Below, piece after piece: positions 1 to 7,927 of a DNA stretch of 54,840 nt. The stretch spans positions 1-54,840 of the forward strand of contig QFZU02000002.1 in the NCBI GenBank assembly GCA_003260025.2, given 5' to 3'. The position numbers and the translations under genes are program-made. Below the pieces are notes generated by a model. That model searched no databases. It had not been told where the DNA came from and worked only from the letters and a program-made list of their open reading frames with translations. The first letter of the stretch is position 1; the number at the start of each line of letters is the position of its first letter. Source of the DNA: Microbispora triticiradicis (GTDB lineage: Bacteria > Actinomycetota > Actinomycetes > Streptosporangiales > Streptosporangiaceae).

Positions 1-810
1 CAGCGCGGCCGCCGCCACGGCGACGTCCGGGGTCTCCACGCGCAGGCGCGGGGCCGCGCCCGCCTCGCGCAGGGCGGCGACCGGGCCCTGCGCGACGAGC
101 CGGCCGGCCCGCATGACGCCCACGTGGCCGCACATCTGCTCGACCTCCCCCAGCAGGTGGGAGGAGACGAAGACCGTCGTACCGTCCTCCGCGATCTCCC
201 TGATCAGCGTGCGGACCTCGCGGGTGCCCTGCGGGTCGAGGCCGTTGGTCGGCTCGTCGAGCACCAGCAGTTCGCGCGGCCCCAGCAACGCCGCCGCGAT
301 GGCCAGGCGCTGGCGCATCCCGAGGGAGTAGGCGCGGTAGCGCTTGCCGGCCGCCGCCGTTAGCCCGACCCGCTCCAGCGCGGCGCCGATCCTGGCCCGC
401 GCCGTACGGGGGTCGGCGCCGGGGTCGGCCGCGTCGAAGCGGCGCAGGTTCGCCTCACCGGACAGATACGGATAGAAGGCCGGTCCCTCGACCAGCGCGC
501 CGACCCTCGGCAGCGCGCGGGCCAGCCCGCCGGGCATGGGCGCCCCGAGCAACGACCAGGCGCCGGACGTCGGGGTCACCAGGCCGAGCAGCATGCGGAT
601 CGTCGTCGTCTTGCCCGAGCCGTTGGGGCCGAGGAAACCGTAGACCGATCCCCGCGGCACGGCCAGGCCGACGCCGTCGACGGCGAGCTGACCGCCCCGG
701 AAGCGTTTGGTGAGACCGGTGGTGACGACGGCGTGCGCGCCGCCCTCCGGAGAGGGCGGGGGCGCCGCCGCGTCCTTGCGCGACGCCCCCGCGCGCGTGC
801 CCACCGTCAC
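1..810 (-). CDS. ABC transporter ATP-binding protein (3' end beyond window)
   Basis: Cytoplasmic ATPase of an ABC-2 type exporter. Read on the minus strand it shows Walker A GPNGSGKTTT, the signature region YSLGMRQRL, Walker B LLVLDEPTNGLD and the H-loop SSHLL in the usual order, preceded by a short Ala/Pro-rich N-terminus. The start is placed at a GTG whose GTGA overlaps the stop of the upstream exported protein by 4 nt, so the two are translationally coupled. A GTG two codons further in is an alternative. The gene runs off the left edge and lacks its extreme C-terminus. A permease gene is expected next to the left. The substrate cannot be read from the sequence. Confidence 0.93.
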   Translation of the reverse strand, partial: MTVGTRAGASRKDAAAPPPSPEGGAHAVVTTGLTKRFRGGQLAVDGVGLAVPRGSVYGFLGPNGSGKTTTIRMLLGLVTPTSGAWSLLGAPMPGGLARALPRVGALVEGPAFYPYLSGEANLRRFDAADPGADPRTARARIGAALERVGLTAAAGKRYRAYSLGMRQRLAIAAALLGPRELLVLDEPTNGLDPQGTREVRTLIREIAEDGTTVFVSSHLLGEVEQMCGHVGVMRAGRLVAQGPVAALREAGAAPRLRVETPDVAVAAAAL

Positions 811-1949
811 CGGGCGGCCCGGTAGAGGGCGTCCGGCGTCACGGCGCCGGCCAGCAGCCGGCCGTCGTCGGTGAGCAGGATCGACACGACCTTCGTGCGC
901 AGCAGCCGGCCGCTGCCCCACTCCCCGCTCACCGGCGTGGCTGCGGAGCGGACGCCGCCGAGCAGCGCCGCCACGTCGGGTCCGTCGTCCTTCCGCTCGT
1001 TCCGCTTCTCGTCGGTGGCGGCGGGCAGCGGCGCGACGAGCACCCTGTCCCAGCCCGAGCCGACCACGCGGGTCCCGTCGTGTGCGCCGGGGGCCGTCTC
1101 GGGGCGGCGGCCCGCCGCGGGGACGTCCACCCCCTGCTCGACCTTCGCCCCCGGCGGGGGCGTGAAGGCGAAGTTCTCCGGGGCGGGGCTGGTGAAGGAC
1201 AGCGTCTCGAAACCGACCTCGAACGCCGGCTCGGCGGCCCCCTTGGCGTACACCTGGACGCGCAGCGGCATCAGCGTCTCACCGTCGAGGGCCACCCGGA
1301 CGTCCCTGACCAGCGAGTCGGACGACTTCGGGGTCAGCACGAGCTGGTAGGCCCCCCGCCCGGCGACCGTGACGTCGTCGCCGACGCTGATCGCGGTGTC
1401 GGTCCCGGCCGCCTTCAGCACCTCCCGCGCGGCCTGCTCCGGCGTCGCCGGCAGCGACGCGGGGCGGGACGGCAGCGGGAAGGGGCTGGCCGTCCCGCCA
1501 GGGGCGGCCGGGGCGGTCAGGCGGGTCGCCTTGTTCGCCGCGCTGTCCCACAGCCACACCTTGTCGCCGTCTGCGATGAGGTCGGTCTCGCTCATCTCCC
1601 CCGGCAGCATGATGCGGAACCGATTCTCCCCCGCGTACCAGATCTTGAGCTGGTGCGACCCGGACAGCAGGGACACCGGCGAGGCCCCGGACGGCCCCGG
1701 CCCGGACAGGCCGGGCAGCGCGGGCAGGCCGAGCGACGCGGTCTCGACGATCGTGCCGGACATCTGCGGCATCGGGCCGTGCTGCCAGGTACGCGCCACA
1801 TCGGCCAGCAGCTGCTCCGCCGTCCTGTCGGGCAGGGACGGCTCGCCGCCCACCGACGCGATCACCGGGCCGGCCCCCACGGCCGCGGCCACCACGGCCG
1901 CCGCCGCCACCGGAATCCCCCACCTCACGACACGAGCTTTCTTCGCCAT
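807..1949 (-). CDS. RseB/LolA-like exported protein
   Basis: 380-residue exported or membrane-anchored protein. The N-terminus MAKKARVVRWG followed by an Ala/Val-rich segment (about residues 10-31) is a signal or anchor sequence. The body, with phrases such as LKIWYAGENRFRIML and DKVWLWDSAANKATRL, has the beta-rich pattern of the LolA/LppX/RseB superfamily. In actinobacteria such proteins are annotated as sigma-E regulatory (RseB-like) or LolA-like, and they bind lipids or sense envelope state. ATG at 1949 is chosen because GGAG lies 8 nt upstream and the signal peptide starts there. It overlaps the ABC ATPase gene by 4 nt and is divergent from the two-component genes, suggesting an envelope-stress unit. 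The precise ligand is unknown. Confidence 0.82.
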   Translation of the reverse strand: MAKKARVVRWGIPVAAAAVVAAAVGAGPVIASVGGEPSLPDRTAEQLLADVARTWQHGPMPQMSGTIVETASLGLPALPGLSGPGPSGASPVSLLSGSHQLKIWYAGENRFRIMLPGEMSETDLIADGDKVWLWDSAANKATRLTAPAAPGGTASPFPLPSRPASLPATPEQAAREVLKAAGTDTAISVGDDVTVAGRGAYQLVLTPKSSDSLVRDVRVALDGETLMPLRVQVYAKGAAEPAFEVGFETLSFTSPAPENFAFTPPPGAKVEQGVDVPAAGRRPETAPGAHDGTRVVGSGWDRVLVAPLPAATDEKRNERKDDGPDVAALLGGVRSAATPVSGEWGSGRLLRTKVVSILLTDDGRLLAGAVTPDALYRAAR

Positions 1950-2005
1950 CTCACATCTCCAACTATGGGCGGAAAACCTGACAACCCGAGACTGCCGGAC
2001 CACTC

Positions 2006-2043
2006 CTGAGCCGACGCTGAGACCGGCTGAGAGCCCTCTCAGG
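2006..2043. promoter_or_regulatory. CTGAG repeat cluster, candidate OmpR-type operator
   Basis: CTGAG occurs at 2006-2010, 2017-2021 and 2027-2031 (spacings 11 and 10 bp), followed by the inverse CTCAG at 2038-2042. Direct repeats at about one helical turn are the usual layout of OmpR/PhoB-family sites. They sit in the 135-bp divergent region between the RseB-like gene and the response regulator gene. Binding is inferred. Confidence 0.45.
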
Positions 2044-2084
2044 CGGCGCCCCGCGCCATCGGCGAAATAGTCCACTATGGGGCA

Positions 2085-2759
2085 ATGCGGGTTCTGGTGG
2101 TGGAGGACGAGCGGCGGATGGCGGAGGCACTGCGCCGCGGGCTGCAGGCGGAGGGGTTCGCCGTCGACCTGGCGCACGACGGGAACGAGGGCCTGCACCT
2201 CGCCCGCGCCGGCGACTACGACGCGGTCGTGCTCGACATCATGCTGCCCGGCCTGTCCGGCTACAACGTGTGCAAGCAGTTGCGCGCGGAGGAGAACTGG
2301 GTGCCGATCCTCATGCTGTCGGCCAAGGACGGCGAGTACGACATGGCCGACGGGCTCGACCTCGGCGCCGACGACTACCTCACCAAGCCGTTCTCCTACG
2401 TGGTGCTGGTCGCCCGCATCCGGGCGCTGCTGCGCCGCGGCGGCGGACGCAGGCCCGCGGTGCTGCGCGCGGGCGACCTGTCACTCGACCCCGCGGTCCG
2501 GCTGGTCACCCGGGGCGACACCCCGATCGAACTGACGCCCCGGGAGTTCGCCCTGCTGGAGTACCTGATGCGGCGGCCGGGCGAGGTGGTGTCGAAGCCG
2601 GAGATCCTGGAGCACGTGTGGGACACCTACGACACCGATCCCAACGTGGTCGAGGTGTACGTCGGCTATCTCCGCCGGAAGATCGACGCGCCCTTCGGCC
2701 GCGCCGCCCTGCGGACGGTGCGGGGGGCCGGATACCGGCTCTCCGGCGACGGAGGCTGA
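2085..2759 (+). CDS. OmpR/PhoB-family response regulator
   Basis: 224-residue DNA-binding response regulator. The receiver domain (about 1-118) shows the acidic pair VVEDE, the phosphoacceptor VVLDIMLPG (Asp near residue 51), the SAKD switch residue region and the conserved Lys in LTKPFS. The C-terminal winged helix (about 125-220) contains ELTPREFALLEYLMRRPG and VEVYVGYLRRKID, typical of the OmpR family. The gene is 2 nt from the downstream kinase gene, and both precede a PLP decarboxylase gene on the same strand. The divergent CTGAG repeats are a plausible autoregulatory and target site for the RseB-like/ABC genes. Confidence 0.96.
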   Translation: MRVLVVEDERRMAEALRRGLQAEGFAVDLAHDGNEGLHLARAGDYDAVVLDIMLPGLSGYNVCKQLRAEENWVPILMLSAKDGEYDMADGLDLGADDYLTKPFSYVVLVARIRALLRRGGGRRPAVLRAGDLSLDPAVRLVTRGDTPIELTPREFALLEYLMRRPGEVVSKPEILEHVWDTYDTDPNVVEVYVGYLRRKIDAPFGRAALRTVRGAGYRLSGDGG

Positions 2760-2761
2760 GC

Positions 2762-4339
2762 GTGCCCGATCCACCCGCACACCCGCTCGCACCCGGCCCG
2801 TCCGCCACGGCGACGCCGGCCGCCACCAGGCCCGCGCGGCGCTGGGAATCAGAGCCCGCGCGGCCCGCGGCATCGGAGCCCGCTCGGCCCGGGGAACCGG
2901 GGCGGACGGGCGGCCCGGTCGTGTGGTGGCGGCGGCGGAGCCTGCGGTTCCGGCTCACCGCCACCGCGACCGCCGTGCTGGCGCTCGCCCTCGCCGTGTC
3001 GGCGTACGTGTTCGTCGTGGTGCTCGGCGAGTCCCTGATCCGGAACATCGACGACCAGGTCTACCAGCGAGGCCGCGAGATCGTCGCGTTGTCCGACGCC
3101 GGCCGGCTGCCCGACCCGGTGACCTCGGTGAACAACACGATCGTCCAGGTGCTCGGCCCGGACGGGCGGATCGTCGACGCCACGTCCGACACCGACCGCC
3201 TGGTCCCCCTGCTGCCGGCGCGGGCGCGGGAGTCGGCCGCGCGCACCGGCGCCCCCCAGTTCGTGAACGGCCGGCCGTACGCGCTGCCGGGGCCGCTGCG
3301 GGTGCGGGTGCTCAGCGCGGACCACGGCGTCACGGTGATCGTGGCGCGGTCGTTCACCGAGGTGGAGAGCAGCCTGGTGACCACCGGGCACGTGCTGCTG
3401 GTCGGGATGCCGCTCCTGCTCGCGCTGCTCGCGGCGGCTTCGTGGCTGGTCATCGGGCGCACGCTGCGGCCGATCACGCTGCTGCGGCGGGGCGCCGCCG
3501 CCGTGGGCGGCACGGCGCGATCGCGGCGGCTGCCGGTGCCCGAGGCGCGTGACGAGGTGCACGCGCTCGCCACGACCCTCAACGACATGCTCGGAAGGCT
3601 GGAGGAGGCCGAGGCCCGCCAGCGGGCGCTGGTCTCCGACGCCGCGCACGAGCTGCGCAGCCCGCTCGCGAGCATCCGGCTCCAGCTGGAGGTGGCGCTC
3701 AGCCATCCGGAGGGGCAGGACTGGACCGAGACGGCGGAGGGCGTGCTGGAGGACACCCTCCGGCTGTCCCGTCTCGCCGAGGACCTGCTCGCCCTGGCAC
3801 GGCTCGACGAGGGCCGGCTGAGCCGGCGGGAGCCGGTCGACCTCGGCGTCCTGGCCCGTCGCACCGCCGAGCGGTACGACCTCGGCCTCGATCTCGACCT
3901 CGACCTTGGCTCCGACCCTGGCTCCGGCCTTGGCTCCGGCCTTGGCTCCGACCTCGGCTCCGACGCCGCCCCCGGCCCGGCGCCCGTGGTGCTCGGCGAC
4001 GAGCTGGACCTGCGGCGGGTGCTCACCAACCTGGTCGACAACGCGCTGCGCCACGCGGCCTCGGCCGTCCGGCTCGGCGTGCGAACCGGAGGAGCCGCGG
4101 GAGCCGGCGTCGCCGAACTGACCGTCACCGACGACGGGCCGGGCATCCCGCCCGAGGACCGGGAGCGGGTGTTCGACCGGTTCACCCGGCTCGACGACGC
4201 GCGCAGCCGCGACGACGGCGGCGCTGGGCTCGGTCTCGCGATCGTGCGCACCACGGTCGAGGCCCACGGCGGTACGGTCCACCTGGAGGACGCCTCCCCC
4301 GGACTGCGTGCCGTCGTGCGGCTCCCCCTGGCACGTTGA
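2762..4339 (+). CDS. Sensor histidine kinase, HAMP type
   Basis: 525-residue membrane kinase, partner of the adjacent regulator. The order is: Pro/Ala-rich N-terminal tail (1-55), TM1 (about 65-89), extracytoplasmic sensor of about 110 residues, TM2, HAMP, H-box with SDAAHELRSPLASIRL, N-box LTNLVDNALRHA, and G-box VTDDGPGIPPEDRERVFDRF. GTG at 2762 is chosen because GGAGG lies 6 nt upstream and 2 nt separate it from the regulator stop. A GTG near 2921 would remove the Pro-rich tail but has no good ribosome site. An unusual low-complexity run of repeated D/L/G/S (about 3886-3965) lies between the dimerisation and ATP-binding subdomains. Confidence 0.94.
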   Translation: MPDPPAHPLAPGPSATATPAATRPARRWESEPARPAASEPARPGEPGRTGGPVVWWRRRSLRFRLTATATAVLALALAVSAYVFVVVLGESLIRNIDDQVYQRGREIVALSDAGRLPDPVTSVNNTIVQVLGPDGRIVDATSDTDRLVPLLPARARESAARTGAPQFVNGRPYALPGPLRVRVLSADHGVTVIVARSFTEVESSLVTTGHVLLVGMPLLLALLAAASWLVIGRTLRPITLLRRGAAAVGGTARSRRLPVPEARDEVHALATTLNDMLGRLEEAEARQRALVSDAAHELRSPLASIRLQLEVALSHPEGQDWTETAEGVLEDTLRLSRLAEDLLALARLDEGRLSRREPVDLGVLARRTAERYDLGLDLDLDLGSDPGSGLGSGLGSDLGSDAAPGPAPVVLGDELDLRRVLTNLVDNALRHAASAVRLGVRTGGAAGAGVAELTVTDDGPGIPPEDRERVFDRFTRLDDARSRDDGGAGLGLAIVRTTVEAHGGTVHLEDASPGLRAVVRLPLAR

Positions 4340-4359
4340 GACCGCCCGATAGGAGACCG

Positions 4360-5829
4360 ATGCTTCCCGACCACGGCAGGCCCGCCGCCGAACTGCTCGC
4401 CGAACTCAACTCGCTCAGGGCCGCCGACCTGCCGGTCCGCGGCGGCAAGGTGACGGCCTACGTCTACGACACCGGCCTGCCGGAGGTGCACGAGGCGGCG
4501 CACCGGGCGTACGCGGAGATGCTCGAGGTCAACATGCTCGACCCGACGGCCTTCCCCAGCATGGTCGCGCTGGAGCGGCAGGTGGTCGGGGCCGTCGCCG
4601 AGACGCTCGGACGGCCCGGCGCGCCCGGGATCTTCACCAGCGGCGGCACCGAGTCGATCATGCTGGCGGTGAAGGCGGCCCGCGACGCCCGCCCCGGCGC
4701 CACCCGGGTCGTGCTGCCCGTGACCGCCCACCCCGCGTTCCACAAGGCCGCGCACTACCTCGGCCTGGAGATCGTGCCGGTTCCGGTGGATCCGGTCACC
4801 TACCGCGCCTCCGTCCCGGCGTTCGGGGACACGCTGGACGAGCGCACGGCGCTGGCCGTGGTCTCGGCGCCGTCCTACCCCCAGGGCGTGGTCGATCCCG
4901 TCGGCGAGATCGCCGCGCTGGCCGCCTCGCGCGGCGTGCTGTGCCACGTGGACGCCTGCGTCGGCGGGTGGCTGCTGCCGTGGCTGCGCGAGGCGGGGGC
5001 CGCGATCCCGCCCTTCGACCTGGCCGTGCCCGGCGTAACCTCGATCTCCTGCGACCTGCACAAGTTCGGGTACGCGCCGAAGGGGGCGTCGGTGCTGCTC
5101 TTCCGCGACGCGGAGCTACGCCGCCGGGCCTACTTCGCCTCGGCGGCCTGGCCCGGATACACGATCGTCAACGCGACCGTGCAGAGCTCGCGCTCCGCCG
5201 GGCCGCTCGGCGGGGCCTGGGCCACCCTGGAGGCCCTCGGCCGGGAGGGCTACCGGGAGCTGGGCCGCCGGACGCTGGAGGCGACGAGGCGGCTGGCCGA
5301 GGGCGTGCGGAAGATCCCCGGCCTGCGGGTGCTGGGCGAGCCGGAGGCCGCGCTGGTCGCGATCGCCGGGTCGCCGGAGGTGGACGTGTTCGTGCTCGCC
5401 GACGAGGCGCGCACGCGCGGCTGGTTCCTCCAGCCGCAACTGTCGTACGCCGGGATCCCGGCCAACATCCACATCACGGTCACCGGCGTGACGCTGGCGG
5501 GGGTGGACGCGATGCTGGAAGTGATCGAGGAGGCGGCCGAGGCGGCCCGGCGGCGCGGGCCCGCCGAGGTGCCCGAGGGCCTGCCCGAGCTCATCGCGTC
5601 CCTCGATCTCGACGCGCTGGACGACGCCACGTTCGCCGAACTGGCCGCGTCGGCGGGGATCACCCTCGGCCTGCCGGCCGGGAACGGCCCCGCGGCGCAG
5701 CCCGGGACGGCGCCCGGGACGGCGCCCGAGATGGCGGTGGTGAACGCGATTCTCGACGCCTTGCCTGCGGCGACCCGTGAGGCGATCCTCCTCCGCTTCC
5801 TGTCCGTGACCTACTCCCCGCCCGCGTGA
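4360..5829 (+). CDS. PLP-dependent decarboxylase / sphingosine-1-phosphate lyase-like enzyme
   Basis: 489-residue fold-type I PLP enzyme of the group II decarboxylase/S1P-lyase superfamily. Seen: GIFTSGGTESIMLAVKAARD (PLP phosphate region), HVDACVGGWLLPW (cofactor Asp) and SCDLHKFGYAPKG with Lys235 as the Schiff-base lysine. The tail after about residue 430 is Gly/Pro-rich and unlike the core. The start is ATG 4360 with AGGAG 4 nt upstream of the initiation region, 20 nt after the kinase stop, so it is probably co-transcribed with the two-component system. Substrate cannot be assigned: sphingoid-phosphate cleavage, glutamate or aromatic amino-acid decarboxylation are all possible. The absence of sphingolipid genes nearby argues for caution. 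Confidence 0.88.
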   Translation: MLPDHGRPAAELLAELNSLRAADLPVRGGKVTAYVYDTGLPEVHEAAHRAYAEMLEVNMLDPTAFPSMVALERQVVGAVAETLGRPGAPGIFTSGGTESIMLAVKAARDARPGATRVVLPVTAHPAFHKAAHYLGLEIVPVPVDPVTYRASVPAFGDTLDERTALAVVSAPSYPQGVVDPVGEIAALAASRGVLCHVDACVGGWLLPWLREAGAAIPPFDLAVPGVTSISCDLHKFGYAPKGASVLLFRDAELRRRAYFASAAWPGYTIVNATVQSSRSAGPLGGAWATLEALGREGYRELGRRTLEATRRLAEGVRKIPGLRVLGEPEAALVAIAGSPEVDVFVLADEARTRGWFLQPQLSYAGIPANIHITVTGVTLAGVDAMLEVIEEAAEAARRRGPAEVPEGLPELIASLDLDALDDATFAELAASAGITLGLPAGNGPAAQPGTAPGTAPEMAVVNAILDALPAATREAILLRFLSVTYSPPA

Positions 5830-5871
5830 TCGGAGCCGGGCCCCTTCAGGGCTGAGCGACTCGGAGCGGGC

Positions 5872-5916
5872 GACTCGGGAACAGGCGGCTCGGGAACAGG
5901 CGGCTCAGGAACGGGC
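5872..5916. repeat. 15-bp tandem repeat, three copies
   Basis: Three consecutive 15-bp units (5872-5886, 5887-5901, 5902-5916) of the form GRCTCRGGAACRGGC, with a partial fourth unit to the left. The third unit contains the stop codon of the FolP2-like gene on the minus strand. It lies in the convergent gap between two genes. Confidence 0.85.
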
Positions 5917-6786
5917 GGCGGCGAGGCGGCGGACCACGGCGAGAGCCGTACGCGCGCTCGCCGCGTCGTGGACCCGGAAGACCCGCGCGCCCTGCAGCGC
6001 GGAGACCGCGAGCGTGGCCAGGGTGCCGGCGTGCCGTTCTTCGACCGGGAGCCCGCCCAGCGCCTCGCCCACGAAGTCCTTGTTGGAGACGGCGACGAGC
6101 ACCGGCCAGCCCGTGGCGGTCATCTCGCCGAGCCGCCTGCTGACCTCCAGCGAGTGCCAGGTGTTCTTGCCGAAGTCGTGGGCGGGGTCGATGAGGATCG
6201 CGTCGCGGCGGACCCCCGCCGCGACCGCCCGCTCCGCGAGAGCCGTCGTGTAGGCGATCACGTCGGCCACCACGTCGCCGTACGCGATGCGGTGCGGCCG
6301 GGTGCGCGGCTCCACCCGCCCGGCGTGCGCGCACACCAGGCCGACGCCGTACGCCGCCGCGACCTCCGCGAGGCCGGGGTCCACGCCGCCCCAGGTGTCG
6401 TTGAGCAGGTCGGCCCCCGCCTCCGCGACGACCTTGGCGACCTCCGACCGCCAGGTGTCGACGCTGATGATCACTTCGGGGTGCCGCTCGCGTACCGCCG
6501 CGACGACGTCGGCCACCCGGCGGATCTCCTCGGCCGGGTCGACGTCCGTGCCGGGACCCGCCTTGACGCCGCCGATGTCCACGATGTCCGCCCCGTCCGC
6601 GATGAGGCGGGAGGCGGCGTCCACGGCGGCGGAGAAGGCGTAGGTCGAACCCCTGTCGTAGAACGAGTCGGGAGTCCTGTTGACCACGGCCATCACCGCG
6701 AAGTCGCCGGGACCGAAGGCACGGCCGCGCAGGCGCAGTACGGATGGCGGGCCGGGCACCGCGGCGGGTTTCGGCGAGTTCGGCAT
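5905..6786 (-). CDS. folP2: Dihydropteroate synthase homologue, FolP2 type
   Basis: 293-residue TIM-barrel protein of the DHPS (pterin-binding) family. Seen in order: AVVNRTPDSFYDRG, DIVDIGGVKAGPG, ISVDTWRSEV, LLNDTWGGVDP, LIDPAHDFGKNTW, and VAVSNKDFVGE where canonical FolP has an S-R-K motif. These phrases match the FolP2 subfamily of mycobacteria better than folate-pathway FolP. Mycobacterial FolP2 is reported not to have classical DHPS activity, so a folate role should not be assumed. The start is ATG 6786; a longer N-terminus exists but is arginine-rich and unlikely. No other folate gene is nearby. It follows the LysR gene on the same strand after 120 bp. Confidence 0.88.
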   Translation of the reverse strand: MPNSPKPAAVPGPPSVLRLRGRAFGPGDFAVMAVVNRTPDSFYDRGSTYAFSAAVDAASRLIADGADIVDIGGVKAGPGTDVDPAEEIRRVADVVAAVRERHPEVIISVDTWRSEVAKVVAEAGADLLNDTWGGVDPGLAEVAAAYGVGLVCAHAGRVEPRTRPHRIAYGDVVADVIAYTTALAERAVAAGVRRDAILIDPAHDFGKNTWHSLEVSRRLGEMTATGWPVLVAVSNKDFVGEALGGLPVEERHAGTLATLAVSALQGARVFRVHDAASARTALAVVRRLAAARS

Positions 6787-6906
6787 CGCCGTCACCCTAC
6801 TAAACCGGCTCCCCGGGTTCCGCGCCGGCGCCGGGCGGCGGAGGCGCGGTCCACGCGCCCTCTGTTCGGAAAGAGTGGAACGATCCAAACAAAGGAAGAG
6901 GCGCGG

Positions 6907-7776
6907 TCACGCCGCCGAGCCGCCCTCGGCCAGGGCGAGGAAGTCCTGCGCCATCGCGGGCAGCCGCCGCCGCGCGTGCACCACCGCGATGATCTTACGC
7001 AGCGACGGGTCGAGCGAGCGGACCACCAGTCCGGCCCTGACCGCCTGCTCGGCCATGCCTCGGTACCACAGCAGCGAGGCCCGGCCCTCCCGTACGGCGC
7101 GGAGCCAGCCGCGGCGTTCGTCGGACTCGACGGCCGGGATCGGGCGCACCCCGTGTGTGGCGAAGATCTGGTCGAACTCCCTGCGGCGCGGGCTGCCGGG
7201 AGCGGGCAGCACCAGCCGCATGCCGTTCAGCCGCGTCACGGGGAGAGGATCGGGCAGGTCGAGGCCGGGCGGGGAGATCAGCACGATCTCCTGGCGTTCC
7301 AGGGGATGGCTCACCAGGTCGGTGGGCACCGGAAGGTCGGTCAGGCCGAGGTCGGCACGCTGTTCGCGCACCGCGCTGACCACCGCCTCCCGGCCCTCGC
7401 ACCGCACGATCTGCACTCGTATTCCGGGGTGCTCGGCGGCGTACGCGGGCAATAGGCGCCCGGCGAGGCCGGGCTCCAGGCTCGGAGTGGACGCGATCCG
7501 TAACTCGGCCCCGGAGGAGTGGCCCTGGGTCGCGAACGCCTCGATCTCGGCCACCGCATCGAGGGCCTCGCGAGCCAGCTTCACGACCCGGCGGCCCTGG
7601 GCCGTCACGACGACCCCACGGCCGGAACGCGCGAAAAGCGTCATTCCGAGTTCACGTTCCAGGTCGCGAATCGCGCGCGACAGAGCGGGCTGCGCGATAT
7701 AGAGCGATCGGGCGGCATCGGTCATGGTGCGGTGCTCCGCAGTGGCGACCACGTAACGGAGCTGCTGCAGATTCAT
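6907..7776 (-). CDS. LysR-family transcriptional regulator
   Basis: 289-residue LTTR. The N-terminal winged helix (1-60) reads MNLQQLRYVVATAEHRT, with RSLYIAQPALSRAIRDLERELG as the recognition region. The remaining residues form the periplasmic-binding-like effector domain. It is divergent from the metallopeptidase gene at 7928, with 151 bp between, and upstream of folP2 on the same strand. LysR proteins usually control an adjacent divergent gene, so either could be a target. No effector can be predicted. Confidence 0.95.
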   Translation of the reverse strand: MNLQQLRYVVATAEHRTMTDAARSLYIAQPALSRAIRDLERELGMTLFARSGRGVVVTAQGRRVVKLAREALDAVAEIEAFATQGHSSGAELRIASTPSLEPGLAGRLLPAYAAEHPGIRVQIVRCEGREAVVSAVREQRADLGLTDLPVPTDLVSHPLERQEIVLISPPGLDLPDPLPVTRLNGMRLVLPAPGSPRRREFDQIFATHGVRPIPAVESDERRGWLRAVREGRASLLWYRGMAEQAVRAGLVVRSLDPSLRKIIAVVHARRRLPAMAQDFLALAEGGSAA

Positions 7777-7927
7777 GCCAAAAACGCTAGGGCAGACGAG
7801 CCCGGCGATTCCGGAACATCGCAGAGATCACGTCGGCCGATTACGGATTGTGCCCGGTATCTGCTACATCCGTGATGGATGAGAAACGAGTATCCTTCTG
7901 CCCCAAATCCACGAAGGGGGCAAAGTC

